A stretch of DNA of 22,022 nt from an uncultured Collinsella sp. (GTDB lineage: Bacteria > Actinomycetota > Coriobacteriia > Coriobacteriales > Coriobacteriaceae): assembly GCA_934630855.1 (NCBI GenBank), contig CAKTWW010000037.1, positions 1-22,022 on the forward strand, in the 5' to 3' direction. Positions 21,081 to 22,022 of the stretch are shown here, in pieces (within the stretch, counting starts at the first letter, position 1; every line of letters starts with the position of its first letter). The notes below the pieces were generated by a model. The model made no database searches, had not been told where the DNA came from, and saw nothing but the letters and a program-made list of their open reading frames with translations. Made by a program: the position numbers and the translations under genes.

Positions 21081-21977
21081 GTGACCGATCGGTCCCTGAC
21101 TCTTTTCGCGCCGGCAAAGATCAACCTCTACCTGGGGGTTCATACCGAGCGTGACGACCGCGGCTACCACAAGGTCGATTCCCTGATGGCAGCCGTCGGT
21201 CTTGCCGATACCGTGACGGTCACTCCGGCGCAGGAGCTGACCGTACAGACGGTTCCGGCATCCGATTTTCCCATGCAAAAGAATACGGCGTATCGTGCTG
21301 CTGTCGCTATGGCCGAGCATTATGGCCGCGAGGCCGACGTGTGCGTGACGATCAAGAAGCGCATCCCGCTGTGCGCCGGCCTGGGCGGTCCCTCGACGGA
21401 CGCCGCGGCGGTCATTGCCGCCTTGGCGGAGCTTTGGGGCATCGACCGCACCGATCCCGCGCTCGACGAGATCGCCCGCGGCATTGGCGCCGATGTTCCC
21501 TTCTTTTTGCACGCGAGCCCTGCGTTCTATGTGGGCGGGGGAGACGTTCTGGCGACTGAGTACCCCGCGCTGCCCGCGACACCCGTCGTGCTGGTCAAGC
21601 CGCGCGACGCAAGCGTATCGACAATTGAAGCCTATCGGCGTTTTGACGAGACCCCGGTGCCGGCAGACAAGCCCGGCGCGATCGCATCGGCTCTTCGCTC
21701 GGGAGACGCAGAGATGGCCTATGCGCTCATCCACAACAACCTGGGTGTCATTTCTGCACAAATGGAGCCTCAAATCCAAACGGTGCTCGACTGGCTGTGC
21801 GCACAGAACGGTACCGTTGCCGTGAACGTGTGCGGATCGGGTGCGTGCTCGTTTGCCATTTGCGACACCGCTGCCACGTCAGCCAATCTTGCAGCACTCG
21901 CTCAGCAAAATGGCTGGTGGGCCTGCGCGACGGAGCTTATCTCCGACACGGTTCGCATCGAAGTGCCAAAGAAGTAA
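21081..21977 (+). CDS. ispE: 4-diphosphocytidyl-2-C-methyl-D-erythritol kinase IspE
   Basis: IspE phosphorylates CDP-ME in the non-mevalonate (MEP) isoprenoid pathway. This 298-residue GHMP kinase has the opening LFAPAKINLYLGV, YHKVDSLMAAV, and the ATP-binding loop PLCAGLGGPSTDAA, where the usual GGGSSDAA reads GGPSTDAA. IGADVPFFL (with the conserved Asp-Val-Pro-Phe-Phe) and the C-terminal CGSGACSFAI complete the family pattern. The start is GTG at 21081 with GAGGAG at 21067-21072 inside the end of veg, indicating coupling. The gene is complete; its stop is 45 nt before the window end. Confidence 0.95.
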   Translation: MTDRSLTLFAPAKINLYLGVHTERDDRGYHKVDSLMAAVGLADTVTVTPAQELTVQTVPASDFPMQKNTAYRAAVAMAEHYGREADVCVTIKKRIPLCAGLGGPSTDAAAVIAALAELWGIDRTDPALDEIARGIGADVPFFLHASPAFYVGGGDVLATEYPALPATPVVLVKPRDASVSTIEAYRRFDETPVPADKPGAIASALRSGDAEMAYALIHNNLGVISAQMEPQIQTVLDWLCAQNGTVAVNVCGSGACSFAICDTAATSANLAALAQQNGWWACATELISDTVRIEVPKK

Positions 21978-22012
21978 AAATTTCTCTAGCACACGGCGGA
22001 AATCTTTGTTAC

Positions 22013-22018
22013 TATAGT
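22013..22018 (+). promoter_or_regulatory. Possible -10 of the next transcript
   Basis: TATAGT at the window end matches the veg -10 hexamer but lacks the TG extension and a visible -35. The next gene is outside the window, so this is weak. Confidence 0.25.
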
Positions 22019-22022
22019 CGAG

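Overview
This window reads as chromosomal DNA of a GC-rich (roughly 60%) Gram-positive bacterium of the class Coriobacteriia, most likely Collinsella or a close relative. That placement is inference. It rests on base composition and codon use, fused EcfA ATPases, a Veg-ispE pair and the style of intergenic repeats; no database was consulted. Almost everything here is housekeeping or biosynthesis. I see no phage, plasmid, transposase gene or CRISPR array.

Layout: (1) 1-135 is a nested palindrome, followed by a leader with three more palindromes, an extended -10 promoter and an FMN riboswitch. (2) 561-3852 is a riboflavin ECF transporter operon: S component RibU, a single-chain double ATPase EcfA and EcfT, with overlapping stop/start codons. 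It is followed closely by two tandem PPOX-fold (probably flavin-binding) proteins ending at a strong terminator. (3) 5038-9922 is an arginine/ornithine cluster, argC-argJ-argB-argD, with an ArgR-box-like region upstream and a terminator-like hairpin between argC and argJ. (4) 9923-10667 is a 745-nt stretch with no protein gene. It holds the argD terminator, a MITE-like inverted-repeat element, a duplicated tRNA-Val 3' end plus terminator, and a complete tRNA-Val(UAC) on the minus strand. (5) 10668-14796, minus strand, encodes glutamine-dependent asparagine synthetase and a fused solute-binding/permease amino-acid ABC protein with an extra beta-rich domain and no ATPase gene next to it. (6) 15082-21977, plus strand, holds a divergent MurE-like ligase, a HAD phosphatase, glutamate racemase MurI, RNase PH, RdgB, D-Tyr-tRNA deacylase, Veg and IspE. 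A REP/BIME-like double hairpin separates dtd from veg.

How the genes fit together: the first block imports riboflavin under FMN feedback and may supply flavin to the two PPOX proteins. The arg block makes ornithine through the cyclic acetyl pathway, with ArgJ recycling acetyl groups. The asnB and ABC transporter genes concern amide/amino-acid nitrogen. The last block combines peptidoglycan precursor supply (MurE-like, MurI) with RNA and nucleotide quality control (Rph, RdgB, Dtd) and isoprenoid synthesis (IspE).

I find no convincing wholly new multi-gene system. The most unusual signals are the repeat structures (1-135, 10039-10255, 10275-10552, 20575-20685), the RBS lying at the very edge of the FMN riboswitch, the argC-argJ internal terminator, the ArgD insertion, and the ABC SBP/beta-domain/permease fusion.
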